A stretch of DNA of 64,000 nucleotides from Agromyces sp. Leaf222 (lineage in GTDB: Bacteria > Actinomycetota > Actinomycetes > Actinomycetales > Microbacteriaceae), in assembly GCF_001421565.1 (NCBI RefSeq), contig NZ_LMKQ01000001.1, positions 3,284,971 through 3,348,970 on the forward strand, in the 5' to 3' direction. Made by a program: the position numbers and the translations under genes. The stretch's first letter is position 1, and every line of letters starts with the position of its first letter. Below are positions 33,524 through 42,501 of this stretch, one piece after another. Below the pieces are notes generated by a model. That model was not told the DNA's origin and made no database searches. It saw only the letters and a list, made by a program, of their open reading frames with translations.

Positions 33524-35227
33524 CTACCCCGCCCGCACCCACCCGGGCCGGCTCGGCGCGGACTCGTTCCAGACTCGGTCGAGGGCGGTGACGACGTAGG
33601 TGTACGTGCGATCGGGGTCGGCTGCGGCATCCGTCCATTCCTGCCTGACGGAGTCATGCGCGCGCACGGTCGCGACGAGGTTCGCGGCGTCCTCGACGTC
33701 GATGGACCGCGCCCGGCCCTCGACGCGGTAGATCGCGAACGACGTGGCGCGCCGGTTCGGCCTGACCGCGTCGAGCCAGACGAGGCGCGCACCGTCGTCG
33801 GCGCGGTAGGAGAGGGCGAGCAGCGGAGCATTGACGGGGGTCGCCGGCAGCCAGGGCATCGCCGGCACGATCGCGGGGGCGGTGTAGTGGCGGTCGCGCA
33901 GCAGCGTCATCGATCCCTGCGGGTCGGCGGGCACGTGCTTCGCCGAGAAGTACACGTTGCCGTGCACGGGTGCACGTTCGGCGTCGACCTCGCGGTCGAA
34001 GTCGAGGTGGTTCGAGAGCTCGGCCGGGTCGGTGAACACGCCAGAGGTCACCTTGTAGAGGGCCTCGCCGATGTAGAGGTGAGTTCCGGAGGTCTCCGCC
34101 ACGTCGGCCCACCACGGCACGAGCGCCGCGTAGTCGGCGACCGCGAGCCCGAACTGCCAGTAGATCTGCGGGTTGATGTAGTCGAGCCAGCCCTCGAGCA
34201 CCCACTTGCGGGTGTCGGCGAACTGCAGGTCGTACGACTGCGATCCTCCCGTCGCGGAGCCGGCCGGATCCGTGGCCGCGTTCCGCCAGATGCCGAACGG
34301 GCTGATGCCGAACTTCACCCACGGCTTGGCCGCCTTGATGCGCTCGGAGATCGACCGCACGAACGTGTCGACGTTGTGGCGGCGCCAGTCGGCGACATCG
34401 TCGAAACCCGCACCGTGCGCGGCGAAGGCCGCGGCATCCGGAACCACGGCCCCGGCGACCGGGTACGGGTAGAAGTAGTCGTCGAAGTGCACGCCGTCGA
34501 GGTCGTAGTGCTCGACCGAGTGCATGATGGCCTGCTGGATGTGCTCCTGCACCTCGGGCAGCCCCGGGTCGAAGTAGAGCTTGCCGCCGTAGGGCCAGAC
34601 CCAGTCGGGATGCACGCGCGCCGGGTGCTCTGCCACGAGCTGCGCGGGATCGGCCTGCATCGAGACGCGGTAGGGGTTGTACCAGGCGTGCAGCTCGAGG
34701 TTGCGACGGTGCGCCTGGTCGACGATGAACGCGAGCGGGTCGTAGCCGGGATCCCGCCCCTGCACGCCGGTCAGGTACTGCGACCACGGCTCGAGCGGGC
34801 TCGGCCAGAACGCGTCGGCCGTCGGGCGCACCTGCACGAAGACCGCGTTCAGCCGGAACTGCTCGGCCACGTCGAGCCAGTGCAGGAACTCCGCCTTCTG
34901 CGCCTCGGCGGAGAGCCCCGCCGCCGATGGCTAGTCGATGTTCACGACCGACGAGATCCACATGGCGCGCAGTTCGCGCTTGCGGGGCGCGATCGGCTCG
35001 CCCGCGGCGCCCGCGGTGCCCTCGGCATGCGCGGGCGACGGTGCCAGCGTGCCGATGGTCACGGTGAAGGCGGATGCCGCGGCGCCGGCCACGGCGAGCG
35101 TCAGGAAGCCTCGGCGGGCGAGGCCGTGCGGCCCGGTCGCGGGCGGCGGCTCGTGGGCGGCATCAGCGCGCGCGGCAGTCGCGGCAGGAGCAGCGGCGTT
35201 CGTCGGATCGGCATGTTCGAGTGGCAT
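33524..35227 (-). pseudogene. Tat-exported GHL10-type glycoside hydrolase interrupted by an amber codon
   Basis: The reading frame spans 568 codons from ATG 35227 (GGAGGA 7 nt upstream). Residues 36-70 are a Tat signal (LARRGFLTLA, cleavage near AHA). The GHL10 (YngK-like) domain begins RELRAMWISSVVNID. Codon 99 is TAG at 34931-34933 where the family has the Trp of NIDWPS; the frame continues with PSAAGLSAEAQ and runs to the end. A single TGG-to-TAG change explains it. Downstream, the barrel (VFVQVRPTADAFWPS, DGVHFDDYFYP, WVKFGISPFGIW) is intact, with a C-terminal fibronectin-like part. Either a recent pseudogene, a sequencing error or a read-through gene. Confidence 0.85.
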
Positions 35228-35251
35228 CGCAGGGTCCTCCATTGGTCCATG

Positions 35252-35298
35252 TGGAAGATACTTCCAGTTTCTCGGAGCAATGTGAAGAGTTACTTCCA
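35252..35298. promoter_or_regulatory. Pair of operator-like inverted repeats upstream of the GHL10 gene
   Basis: TGGAAG-ATA-CTTCCA is a perfect inverted repeat at 35252-35266. A second, imperfect copy TGAAG-AGTTA-CTTCCA lies at 35283-35298, three helical turns away. The stretch is unusually A/T-rich. A dimeric repressor binding both sites is likely; its identity is not visible. Confidence 0.6.
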
Positions 35299-35320
35299 CA
35301 ACGTTCTGCGCGTGGGCGAG

Positions 35321-36187
35321 CTACGCGTGGCGGAACCGCACCGCCTGGCCGGGCCGCACCTGGGCGAGCGCGTCGAGCGAGGCCGCCGCGACGACCGCGA
35401 TCACCGGGTAGCCGCCCGTGACCGGGCGGTCGGCGAGCAGGATCGTCGGCAGTCCGTCGCCCGCGACCTGCACGGATCCGGGCACCGTCGCCTCGCTCGG
35501 CAGCTCCCCCGTCACGAGGCGTTCGAGCGGCTCGCCGACGAGCCGCGCGCCGATGCGATCGGCCTGATCGGAGAGGCGCCAGCCGCCGTCGAAGAGCGCG
35601 GCGTGCGCGGCATCCGTGAACCAGTCGGTGCGCGGGCCGGGCAGCAGCGCGAGCGTGACCGCGCCCTCGGGCGGCGGAAAGGCGGCCTCGTGATCGAGCA
35701 GGGGCACGGATGCCGCGGGCTCGGCGCCGATCGCGAGCACGTCGCCCGCGCGAACGGGCTCCGGCCCGAGCCCGGCAAGCGTGTCCCGTGAGCGGGAGCC
35801 CAGCACGGGCGGCACGTCGAGGCCGCCGCGAACGGCGAGCAGGTAGCGCACGCCCCGGGAGGCGATGCCGAGCTCGAGCACCGAGCCGGGCCTGGCGCGC
35901 GCCGCGGAGTACGGGGCGATGCGGCGCCCGTCGAGGCGCAGGTCGCCCCAGGCGCCCGCGACGGCGAACCACGTCTCGGCGTCGAAGCGCGCACGCAGCC
36001 CGCCCATGACCACCTCGAGTCCGGCGGCCGACGCCGGGTTGCCGACGAGCCGGTTCGCGAGCGCGAGCGCGCCGCGGTCGAGCGCGCCCGACGACGAGAC
36101 GCCGAGGTGCGCGAACCCCGGTCGGCCGAGGTCCTCGACGAGGGCGAGGGCCCCTGGCTGCTCCACGGTGAGCGTGCTCGTCGCCAT
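35321..36187 (-). CDS. pxpC: 5-oxoprolinase subunit C (biotin-dependent carboxyltransferase fold)
   Basis: 288 aa, AHS2/KipA family. It starts MATSTLTVEQPGALALVEDLGRPG, and carries the family's GVSSSGALDR early and DRPVTGGYPVIAVV near the end. With PxpA and PxpB it forms the prokaryotic ATP-dependent 5-oxoprolinase that opens 5-oxoproline to glutamate in the cytoplasm. It lies 5 bp after pxpB. Confidence 0.93.
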   Translation of the reverse strand: MATSTLTVEQPGALALVEDLGRPGFAHLGVSSSGALDRGALALANRLVGNPASAAGLEVVMGGLRARFDAETWFAVAGAWGDLRLDGRRIAPYSAARARPGSVLELGIASRGVRYLLAVRGGLDVPPVLGSRSRDTLAGLGPEPVRAGDVLAIGAEPAASVPLLDHEAAFPPPEGAVTLALLPGPRTDWFTDAAHAALFDGGWRLSDQADRIGARLVGEPLERLVTGELPSEATVPGSVQVAGDGLPTILLADRPVTGGYPVIAVVAAASLDALAQVRPGQAVRFRHA

Positions 36188-36192
36188 CGCCG

Positions 36193-36816
36193 TCAGGCCT
36201 GCTCGAACCGGACGCGGCGCCCGGGCGCGAGCGCGGCCGGATCGGCGGAGGACGGATCCCACAGGGTCGCGTCGGTGCGGCCCAGCAGCCGCCAGCCGCC
36301 GGGGCTCTGCCGCGGGTAGACCCCGCCGAATGCGCCGGCGACGGCCACCGAGCCGGCCGGTACCCTCGGGCGCGGCGCCTCGAGCCGCGGCACCTCGAAC
36401 GGCCAGGCCTCGCTCACGAGGTAGCCGAAGCCGGGCGCGAACCCTCCGAACGCGACCCGCCACTCGATGCCGGCGTGCTGCGCCACGAGCGCCTCGACCG
36501 AGACGCCGAGCGCCGCGGCCGTCGCCGCGAGGTCGTCGCCGTCGTAGACGACGGGGATGTGCACGGCGTCGGCGTGCGCACCCGCGACCCGGGAGCCCGC
36601 CTCGGCCGGGATGCGTCGCACCCAGGTCGCCGCGGATTCGAGCGGCATCCGCTCGGGGTCGACTGCGACGAGCAAGGTGCGTGCGGCCGGCACGAGCTCG
36701 ACCACGCCCGCCGGCCGAACCGCCTCGAGCGCGTCGTGCAGCGCGAGCACCTCGTCGAGCGAGTCGCACTCGACGAGCAGGGCTGCCTCGCCGCTCGGCA
36801 GCATGCGGCGGGTCAT
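36193..36816 (-). CDS. pxpB: 5-oxoprolinase subunit B
   Basis: 207 aa, AHS1/KipI family. It begins MTRRMLPSGEAALLVE and contains FGGFAPGFGYL, the family signature, followed by PRPRVPAGSVAVAG and QSPGGW. It acts with PxpC in the ATP-dependent step of 5-oxoproline hydrolysis. Its ATG overlaps the pxpA stop (ATGA), indicating translational coupling. Confidence 0.94.
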   Translation of the reverse strand: MTRRMLPSGEAALLVECDSLDEVLALHDALEAVRPAGVVELVPAARTLLVAVDPERMPLESAATWVRRIPAEAGSRVAGAHADAVHIPVVYDGDDLAATAAALGVSVEALVAQHAGIEWRVAFGGFAPGFGYLVSEAWPFEVPRLEAPRPRVPAGSVAVAGAFGGVYPRQSPGGWRLLGRTDATLWDPSSADPAALAPGRRVRFEQA

Positions 36817-37574
36817 GCGAACGCCTCGATCGAGACGCCGGCGCCCTCGAGCGCGGCGCGCACGGCGCGCGCGATCGCGACCGCGCCGGGGGTGTCGCCG
36901 TGCAGGCACAGCGAGTCGGGCCGGAGCTCGACCCTGCTGCCGTCGTCGGCCGAGATGCCGCCCGTCTCGGCGAGCTCGAGCGCGCGATCCGCGGCGGCCG
37001 CCGGGTCGTCGACGACGGCGCCGGGCTCGCCGCGCGGCACGAGCGAGCCGTCGGCCGCATAGCCACGATCGACGAACGCCTCCCGCGCGAACCGCAGGCC
37101 CGCGGCATCCGTCGCCCGTTCGATCTCACTCGTCGGCGGCCCGAGCACCGGCAGGGTCGGGTCGTAGGTCGCGACCGCCTCGGCGAACGCCCTGGCCGCG
37201 GCGGCGTCTGCGGCGAGCCGGTGGTACAGCGCGCCGTGCGCCTTCACGTACCGCACCCGGATGCCCGACGCGCGGGCGACGCCATCGAGCGCACCGAGCT
37301 GCACGAGGAGCTCGGCCGCGATCTCGGCCGGACTCGTGTCGAGCGCGCGTCGGCCGAACCCGGCGAGGTCGCGGTACCCCGGATGCGCGCCGAGCGTCAC
37401 GCCCTCGCGCGCGGCCGAGGCGGCACTGCGCGCCATCGTGAGCGCATCGCCCGCATGGAATCCGCACGCGACGTTCGCGCTCGTGACCACGCGGAACATC
37501 GCGTCGTCGTCGCCGACGCGCCACGCCCCGAAGCTCTCGCCGAGGTCGCTGTTGAGGTCGATCGCCGGCTGCAT
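36813..37574 (-). CDS. pxpA: 5-oxoprolinase subunit A (LamB/YcsF family)
   Basis: 253 aa. The family motifs IDLNSDLGESFG, NVACGFHAGD, GAHPGYRD and VKAHGALYH are all present. First gene of the pxpABC operon. I set the start at ATG 37574 because CAGAAT (complement of 37582-37587) lies 7 nt upstream; an in-frame GTG-like start at 37583 would add three residues. Confidence 0.94.
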   Translation of the reverse strand: MQPAIDLNSDLGESFGAWRVGDDDAMFRVVTSANVACGFHAGDALTMARSAASAAREGVTLGAHPGYRDLAGFGRRALDTSPAEIAAELLVQLGALDGVARASGIRVRYVKAHGALYHRLAADAAAARAFAEAVATYDPTLPVLGPPTSEIERATDAAGLRFAREAFVDRGYAADGSLVPRGEPGAVVDDPAAAADRALELAETGGISADDGSRVELRPDSLCLHGDTPGAVAIARAVRAALEGAGVSIEAFA

Positions 37575-37581
37575 GCGTTCC

Positions 37582-37606
37582 ATTCTGCCGGGGCGCGGCC
37601 CAGACT
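37582..37606. promoter_or_regulatory. Divergent leaderless -10 boxes for pxpA and the sugar dehydrogenase
   Basis: CAGAAT on the minus strand (37582-37587) precedes the pxpA ATG by 7 nt, and CAGACT on the plus strand (37601-37606) precedes GTG 37613 by 6 nt. Both mRNAs would start at the initiation codon. Confidence 0.5.
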
Positions 37607-37612
37607 GGGGGT

Positions 37613-38860
37613 GTGCGCATCCCGTCGGGTCGTCCCGCGGTCGCGGCGAACGCGGCCGTGACCGGTGCTGTCGGTGCCGCTGCCGCGCCCGGTGCCACTG
37701 CCGCCCCGCGGGCCGCGCTCGCCCTCGCGCTCGCGCTGGCGCTGGCCGGGTGCTCGGCGCCCGTCGAGCGCACCGCGCCGCCGTCGAGGCCGCCCGGCAC
37801 CCCGAGCGCCTCGGCCACGGTGACGCCCTCGGCGACGCCGACGCCCGCCGGACCGCCCGCCGTCATGGTGCCGACGGGCGTCGTCGAGACGATGGCGTCG
37901 GGCCTGCAGGCGCCGTGGTCGATCCTCCGCCTGCCGGGCGGAGGCACCCTCGTGAGCGAACGTGACACCGCCCGCATCGTCGAGGTGAACGCCGACGGCT
38001 CGCTGCGGGTCGCGATCACCGTGCCCGACGTCGTGACCGGCGCCGAGGGCGGCCTGCTCGGCCTCGCGCACCTGCCGGGCGGGGCCGGAACGCTCGGGCA
38101 CGTCTACGCCTACCTCACCGCGGCATCCGAGAACCGCATCGTGCGGATGCCGCTGACGGGCGCCCCCGGCTCCCTCTCGCTCGGCGCTCCCGAGACCGTG
38201 CTCGGCGGCATCCCGCGCGGCGCATCGAACCACCAGGGCGGGCGCCTCGCCTTCGGACCCGACGGATACCTCTACGCCACCGTCGGCGACGGCGGCCTGC
38301 GAGACCCCGCGCAGGACCCCGGCTCGCTCGCGGGCAAGATCCTGCGCATGACGCCCGACGGCCAGCCGGCGCCCGGCAACCCGTTCGACTCGCTCGTCTA
38401 CTCGATCGGACACCGCAATCCCCAAGGGCTCGCGTGGGATGCGACCGGGGCCATGTGGGCCGCCGAGTTCGGCCAGAACACCTGGGACGAGCTGAACCGC
38501 ATCACGCCGGGCGCGAACTACGGCTGGCCCGTCGTCGAGGGCGTCGGCGGGGTCGCGGGCTACGTCGACCCGGTGCTGCAGTGGCCGACCTCAGAGGCCA
38601 GCCCGAGCGGGCTCGCGATTGCGGGCGACACCCTCTTCCTCGCGGCGCTCCGCGGCGAGCGGTTGCTGGCCGCCGCGCCGGCATCGACCGGCGTCGCCCC
38701 GCCCACCTCGTGGTTCGTCGGCGAGTTCGGACGCCTGCGCGACGCCGCACCCGGACCCGACGGCGAACTCTGGGTGCTCACGAACAACACCGACGGGCGG
38801 GGCTCCCCGTCCGAGGGCGACGACCGACTGCTGCGCGTGCGGCTCGCACCGGCCGGCTGA
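37613..38860 (+). CDS. PQQ-dependent glucose/sorbosone dehydrogenase-like lipoprotein
   Basis: 415 aa. A long Ala-rich signal peptide ends in the lipobox LALAGC (Cys47), followed by a Thr/Pro/Ser linker and a six-bladed propeller of the GSDH family: GLQAPWSILRLPGG, GGLLGLAHLP, SNHQGGRLAFGPDGYLY, YSIGHRNPQGLAW and AEFGQNTWDELNRI. These contain the His and Arg residues that bind PQQ and substrate in soluble glucose dehydrogenase. It would oxidise aldose sugars at the outer membrane face. No PQQ synthesis genes are in the window. Confidence 0.9.
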   Translation: MRIPSGRPAVAANAAVTGAVGAAAAPGATAAPRAALALALALALAGCSAPVERTAPPSRPPGTPSASATVTPSATPTPAGPPAVMVPTGVVETMASGLQAPWSILRLPGGGTLVSERDTARIVEVNADGSLRVAITVPDVVTGAEGGLLGLAHLPGGAGTLGHVYAYLTAASENRIVRMPLTGAPGSLSLGAPETVLGGIPRGASNHQGGRLAFGPDGYLYATVGDGGLRDPAQDPGSLAGKILRMTPDGQPAPGNPFDSLVYSIGHRNPQGLAWDATGAMWAAEFGQNTWDELNRITPGANYGWPVVEGVGGVAGYVDPVLQWPTSEASPSGLAIAGDTLFLAALRGERLLAAAPASTGVAPPTSWFVGEFGRLRDAAPGPDGELWVLTNNTDGRGSPSEGDDRLLRVRLAPAG

Positions 38861-38916
38861 GACGCGCCGCGTTCGGGGCCTCCCGCTGACGCGACATCCG
38901 GGACTATTCTCAGTTC

Positions 38917-39414
38917 ATGGCGGATCTCGAGCGGGTGCGACGCTGGGCCGAGGCCCTCATCGTGCTGCACCTCGATCCGCAGGTGTGGAGCTTCGGCTAC
39001 GACAACGCCAAGAAGCGCGCGGGCCTGTGCAACTACACCTCGAAGCGCATCTCGGTCTCCCGCTATCTCGCCGCGCGCTACGACGACGACGAGATCCACC
39101 AGATCCTGCTGCACGAGGTCGCCCACGCCATGGCCGGGCCGCGCGCAGGGCATGGGCCGAAGTGGCGGCGCACGGCAGCCGAGATCGGCTACGTCGGCCG
39201 CCGAACGCACGACGGCGAGGTCGCACACGAACTCGCACCGTGGGTGGGCCGCTGCCCCGCCGGACACGAGCACTTCCGCTACCGCGAGCCCACCAGGCCG
39301 CTGAGCTGCGGCGTCTGCCATCGCGGCTTCGACCGCGCCAACCTCATCGTCTGGCACCGCCGCGAGATCACGACGGCCGTGCGCCGCCGTGCCGCGAGCG
39401 CCAGCGCCGGCTGA
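38917..39414 (+). CDS. SprT-like zinc metallopeptidase
   Basis: 165 aa. The catalytic HEVAH lies at 66-70, with a third ligand probably His79 (GPRAGHGPKW), and a C-terminal zinc ribbon (GRCPAGHEHF then LSCGVCHRGFD). This is the layout of the SprT/Spartan family, whose eukaryotic members cut DNA-protein crosslinks; the bacterial substrates are not known. Leaderless: TATTCT 38905-38910, then 6 nt to ATG. Confidence 0.9.
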   Translation: MADLERVRRWAEALIVLHLDPQVWSFGYDNAKKRAGLCNYTSKRISVSRYLAARYDDDEIHQILLHEVAHAMAGPRAGHGPKWRRTAAEIGYVGRRTHDGEVAHELAPWVGRCPAGHEHFRYREPTRPLSCGVCHRGFDRANLIVWHRREITTAVRRRAASASAG

Positions 39415-39530
39415 GCGCATACGCCGATCGGAATACGGGCGGGGTCCGTCGGCCCGCTCGCGACGAGGTTCGCCCGAAACGTGAGCGTATCGCGACCTTC
39501 GGGTGCCCGCAGGCCCGCTAGCATTGCCGG

Positions 39531-40205
39531 GTGCCCGTCTCCACCGTGTCGATCCCCGTCGGACAATGGCTCGTCTCCACCGAGGGAGTGCGCTGGTGGT
39601 TCGACTCCGGTTCGTTCGCCCTCGACTTCGCCACCACCGGTGCGCTCGGCGAACCGACCGCCCCGCACGCAGGCCCGCATCCCGCGTCGGCCCCGTCGGC
39701 GCCCGAGCGGCTGCACTCGCCCGACGACCTCACGGAATGGCTCCGCGAGCGTTTCCCGGTCGCCGTCGGCTCGGCCCGATCCCGCGATCTCTTCGACGCG
39801 GTCGCCCTGCGTGACGCGATCGTACGCATGGCCCGAGCGGCCGCCCACGGCGACGACCTGCGCGGCGCCGACGTCGACGTCGTGAACCTCTATGCGGCCA
39901 CCCCCGACATCCCGCCGTCGCTCGGCGGCGGCACCCGCCAGGCCGGCCGTTCGGTGCACACCGTTCCGCAGGCCCTCGCCACGATCGCCCGCGACGCCGT
40001 CGACGTCTTCGCCCCCGAGAACGCCGGTCGCCTGCGCGAATGCGACGGCCCCGACTGCAACATGGTCTACCTCGACACCTCGCGTGCGGCCACCCGCCGC
40101 TGGTGCTCGATGCAGCGCTGCGGCAACCGCGCCAAGGTGCGCGCGCACCGGGCCCGCAAGGCGAGCGCGAGCGGGCGCGTCACGCTCGACCAGACCGCGG
40201 CCTGA
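39531..40205 (+). CDS. CGNR zinc-finger regulatory protein
   Basis: 224 aa. An N-terminal ABATE-like stress-sensing domain is followed by the CGNR finger at the C terminus: RECDGPDCNMVYLDTS, RRWCSMQRCGNRAKVRAHR. The family is thought to bind DNA and regulate stress genes. GTG 39531 is leaderless after TAGCAT 39519-39524. Between residues 35 and 65 is a Pro/His/Ala-rich insertion. Confidence 0.9.
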   Translation: MPVSTVSIPVGQWLVSTEGVRWWFDSGSFALDFATTGALGEPTAPHAGPHPASAPSAPERLHSPDDLTEWLRERFPVAVGSARSRDLFDAVALRDAIVRMARAAAHGDDLRGADVDVVNLYAATPDIPPSLGGGTRQAGRSVHTVPQALATIARDAVDVFAPENAGRLRECDGPDCNMVYLDTSRAATRRWCSMQRCGNRAKVRAHRARKASASGRVTLDQTAA

Positions 40206-40241
40206 GGGCTCCAACGGGCTGAGCCGCACCGGAGGCGTCGG

Positions 40242-40916
40242 CTACGCCCCGAACACCCCGTTGCGCAGCACCGGCACCAGGTCGGTGACGTCGCGCTGCG
40301 TCGCCTGACGCACCTCGTCCCTGCGGCCGGCCGCGGTGAGCGCGGCCCCGCTGCCCCCCGCCCCGATGAGGTGCACGGCCGCATGCTTCAGCCCCTCGAA
40401 GGCGGCGCAGGCGACGGCCGCCTCGGGCGACGTGTGATCGATGCCGAGTCGCACGAGCGCGTCGATGACGGCGCCGCCGGTGAGCTGGTCCTCGATCGCG
40501 AAGCGGATGCCGCTGGCCGGCGACGGTGCCGTCGAGTCGCGGTCGACGGCGGCTCGCTCGCCGGCGGCGACCACCGCGACGAAGAGGCGCTCGCCCCGCG
40601 CCTCCTGCAGGGCGAGGACGCGCCGGGCGACCGCCTCGCGGTTGCGGAGCGAGGCGGCGAGCACGACCACGTCGTGGCCGGCCAGTTCGCGGGCGAGGTC
40701 GGCGGACTCGGTGGCCGCGACATCCGGTGCCGCGCCTTCGGCGAGCGCGAACGTCTCGCCCCGCTCGGCGGCGAGCACGGCCTGCGTCGTGGCCAGCACG
40801 GCGTCGACGAGCACGACCACGTGCGCCCCAGGCAGGATGCGCCGGGCGCCGTCGACGCCCCAGTCGAACCGGACCTGGTATTTCGCCTGCCCGAGGGCGT
40901 TCGTCGAATCGCTCAC
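40242..40916 (-). CDS. 2-phosphosulfolactate phosphatase (ComB) family protein
   Basis: 224 aa. YQVRFDWGVDGARRI at the N terminus and VVVLVDAVLATTQAV, VVVLAASLRNREAV and DALVRLGIDHTSPEA match the ComB fold. In archaea ComB dephosphorylates phosphosulfolactate for coenzyme M; in actinobacteria the substrate is unknown. GTG 40916 is leaderless after TAGCCT (complement of 40923-40928). Confidence 0.85.
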   Translation of the reverse strand: MSDSTNALGQAKYQVRFDWGVDGARRILPGAHVVVLVDAVLATTQAVLAAERGETFALAEGAAPDVAATESADLARELAGHDVVVLAASLRNREAVARRVLALQEARGERLFVAVVAAGERAAVDRDSTAPSPASGIRFAIEDQLTGGAVIDALVRLGIDHTSPEAAVACAAFEGLKHAAVHLIGAGGSGAALTAAGRRDEVRQATQRDVTDLVPVLRNGVFGA

Positions 40917-40998
40917 CGCGACAGGCTAACGCCGACCCGCCCCGCCGTCGGCACCCGGACGGCGTTCATGACGCGATGCGGCACGGCGGGCACCGTTC

Positions 40999-41043
40999 GG
41001 CGCGACCGGGCGTGGCGCGACCGGGCGTGGCGCGACCGAGCCG
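40999..41043. repeat. 15-bp tandem repeat, 3 units
   Basis: GGCGCGACCGGGCGT at 40999-41013 and 41014-41028, and a diverged third unit 41029-41043. It lies in the gap between two minus-strand genes. No function suggested by context. Confidence 0.75.
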
Positions 41044-41047
41044 GCGC

Positions 41048-42307
41048 TCAGCGCACCATCGCGTCGTAGGCCGCGAGCGCCTCGGCGTCGCTCGCCCGCG
41101 AGGTCGCCCGCCGGGCGGCGTCGAGAGCGGCGACCGGATCGGGCTCCTGCCTCGCGATGAGCAGCTGTCGCTCCGCCTCGGCAAGGCGCGTGCGGGCGTC
41201 GGCGCCGACGCGTGGACCACCGTGCGCGATGGCGGCGTTCGCGGCCCGGAGCTGGCTCTCGGCGATCGCAAGTGCGCCCCCGAGGGCGCCGCGCGCGCCG
41301 TCGAGGCGGGACTGCGCGGCCCGGGTCGAGGCACGTGCGGCGTCGAGGCGATCGAGCGTCACCCGCAGGCGGTCGCGCCCGGCGAACGGATCGGCCGTGC
41401 GGTCCCGGCGGCTGCCGAGCACCCCGGCCGCATCGGCGACCGCGGTGGCGAGGGCGGCGCCCGCGTCGGAATCGTCGGTCGCGTCGCGCTCGAGCCTGGC
41501 AGCGGCCACGTCGGCTTCGAGCCGGCGGGCGAGTTCGGCCTCGTCGGCGGCGGCCGCCCCGAGCTCGGCCTCGACGCCCTCGGCCTCGGCGAGCGCGCGG
41601 GCGGCACGATCGAGCGACTCGGCCGCAGCCTCGGTCGCCGCAGCGACGGGGTGCGCACGTGCCAGGCCGGCCGCGGCATCCGCCAGCCGTTCGTCGGCCG
41701 CGGCGAGCGCGGCATCGGCGCGCGCGAGGGCGCCCTGGGCTCCCCCGAGCGCCGAGGCGGCGAATCCGCGGGCGAGCCGCTCGAGCGCACCGGCCGCCTC
41801 TCGCCGCCGCATGGCGAGCTCGCGAGCGCGGGCCTGCAGCGCGGGCGCCTCGACGCTCGCGCCGTGCTCGGCACGACGCCTGGCGCTCAGCTCGGCGTCC
41901 GCCCGGTCGAGCGTGCGCAGCGCCTGCTCGCAGAGGTCGATGATGCGCGCGCTCCAGGTGCGGCGCTCGGCGGCCGTGTCGGGCGCGGCGTCGTCGAGGC
42001 GCTGCTGCAGCAGGAACGCCTCGCGCAGCCACCGCTGCGCCGCATCGACCGCGTCCCTCGCGATGCGTGCCGTCGCCTCGTCGAACTGGGCCTCGGCGAA
42101 CGCGACCTCGGCGACCGCCTCGCGCACCGCCGTGTCGGCCTGCACGATGAGCGACTTGGCCTGCACCTCGGTCGGACGCGCCGCCGCGAGCGCGGACTGT
42201 TCGCGCTTGGCGCCGAGGCGGCGGAACCCCAGCACCGCCCCGACGAAGGCCGTGACGGCGACGCCGGCCACCACGAGCGAGGGCACCCACCAGAGTCCGT
42301 CGGCCAT
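41048..42307 (-). CDS. Membrane-anchored coiled-coil protein, TPM-less relative of TPM-domain proteins
   Basis: 419 aa. One N-terminal transmembrane segment (SLVVAGVAVTAFVGAVLGF, about 9-27) is followed by nearly 390 residues of Ala/Glu/Arg-rich coiled coil. Motifs AEVAFAEAQFDEAT, LLQQRLDDA and TWSARIIDLCEQA resemble the C-terminal coiled-coil half of actinobacterial TPM-domain proteins, but the TPM domain is missing. ATG 42307 is leaderless after TAGACT (complement of 42315-42320), so the short form is probably genuine rather than truncated. Confidence 0.78.
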   Translation of the reverse strand: MADGLWWVPSLVVAGVAVTAFVGAVLGFRRLGAKREQSALAAARPTEVQAKSLIVQADTAVREAVAEVAFAEAQFDEATARIARDAVDAAQRWLREAFLLQQRLDDAAPDTAAERRTWSARIIDLCEQALRTLDRADAELSARRRAEHGASVEAPALQARARELAMRRREAAGALERLARGFAASALGGAQGALARADAALAAADERLADAAAGLARAHPVAAATEAAAESLDRAARALAEAEGVEAELGAAAADEAELARRLEADVAAARLERDATDDSDAGAALATAVADAAGVLGSRRDRTADPFAGRDRLRVTLDRLDAARASTRAAQSRLDGARGALGGALAIAESQLRAANAAIAHGGPRVGADARTRLAEAERQLLIARQEPDPVAALDAARRATSRASDAEALAAYDAMVR

Positions 42308-42359
42308 GCGCTGGAGTCTAGGCGTCGGGAATGCGCGAACGCCGGGCGGGGAGCGCAGA

Positions 42360-42421
42360 AATTCAGGAGATCCTGCCCTTCGCATCCGCTCGTGCGCCTC
42401 TGAGGCCGGATCTCCTGAATT
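42360..42421. repeat. Intergenic inverted repeat with 14-bp arms
   Basis: AATTCAGGAGATCC (42360-42373) and its exact complement (42408-42421) flank a 34-nt GC-rich spacer. Both arms are A/T-rich compared with the surroundings. It sits between divergent genes and looks like a dispersed intergenic repeat or small non-autonomous element. Confidence 0.8.
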
Positions 42422-42501
42422 CCGGGTCGGCCGGCCGCCACACCCCCGCGAATCCGGCGCAGATGCTTGGCTGCGGCATCCGTCGGTCATATGGTCGGCT
42501 C

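Noticed and set aside
37613..38860. Reading the sugar dehydrogenase as part of the oxoprolinase operon
   Set aside because: It is on the opposite strand with its own leaderless -10 box.
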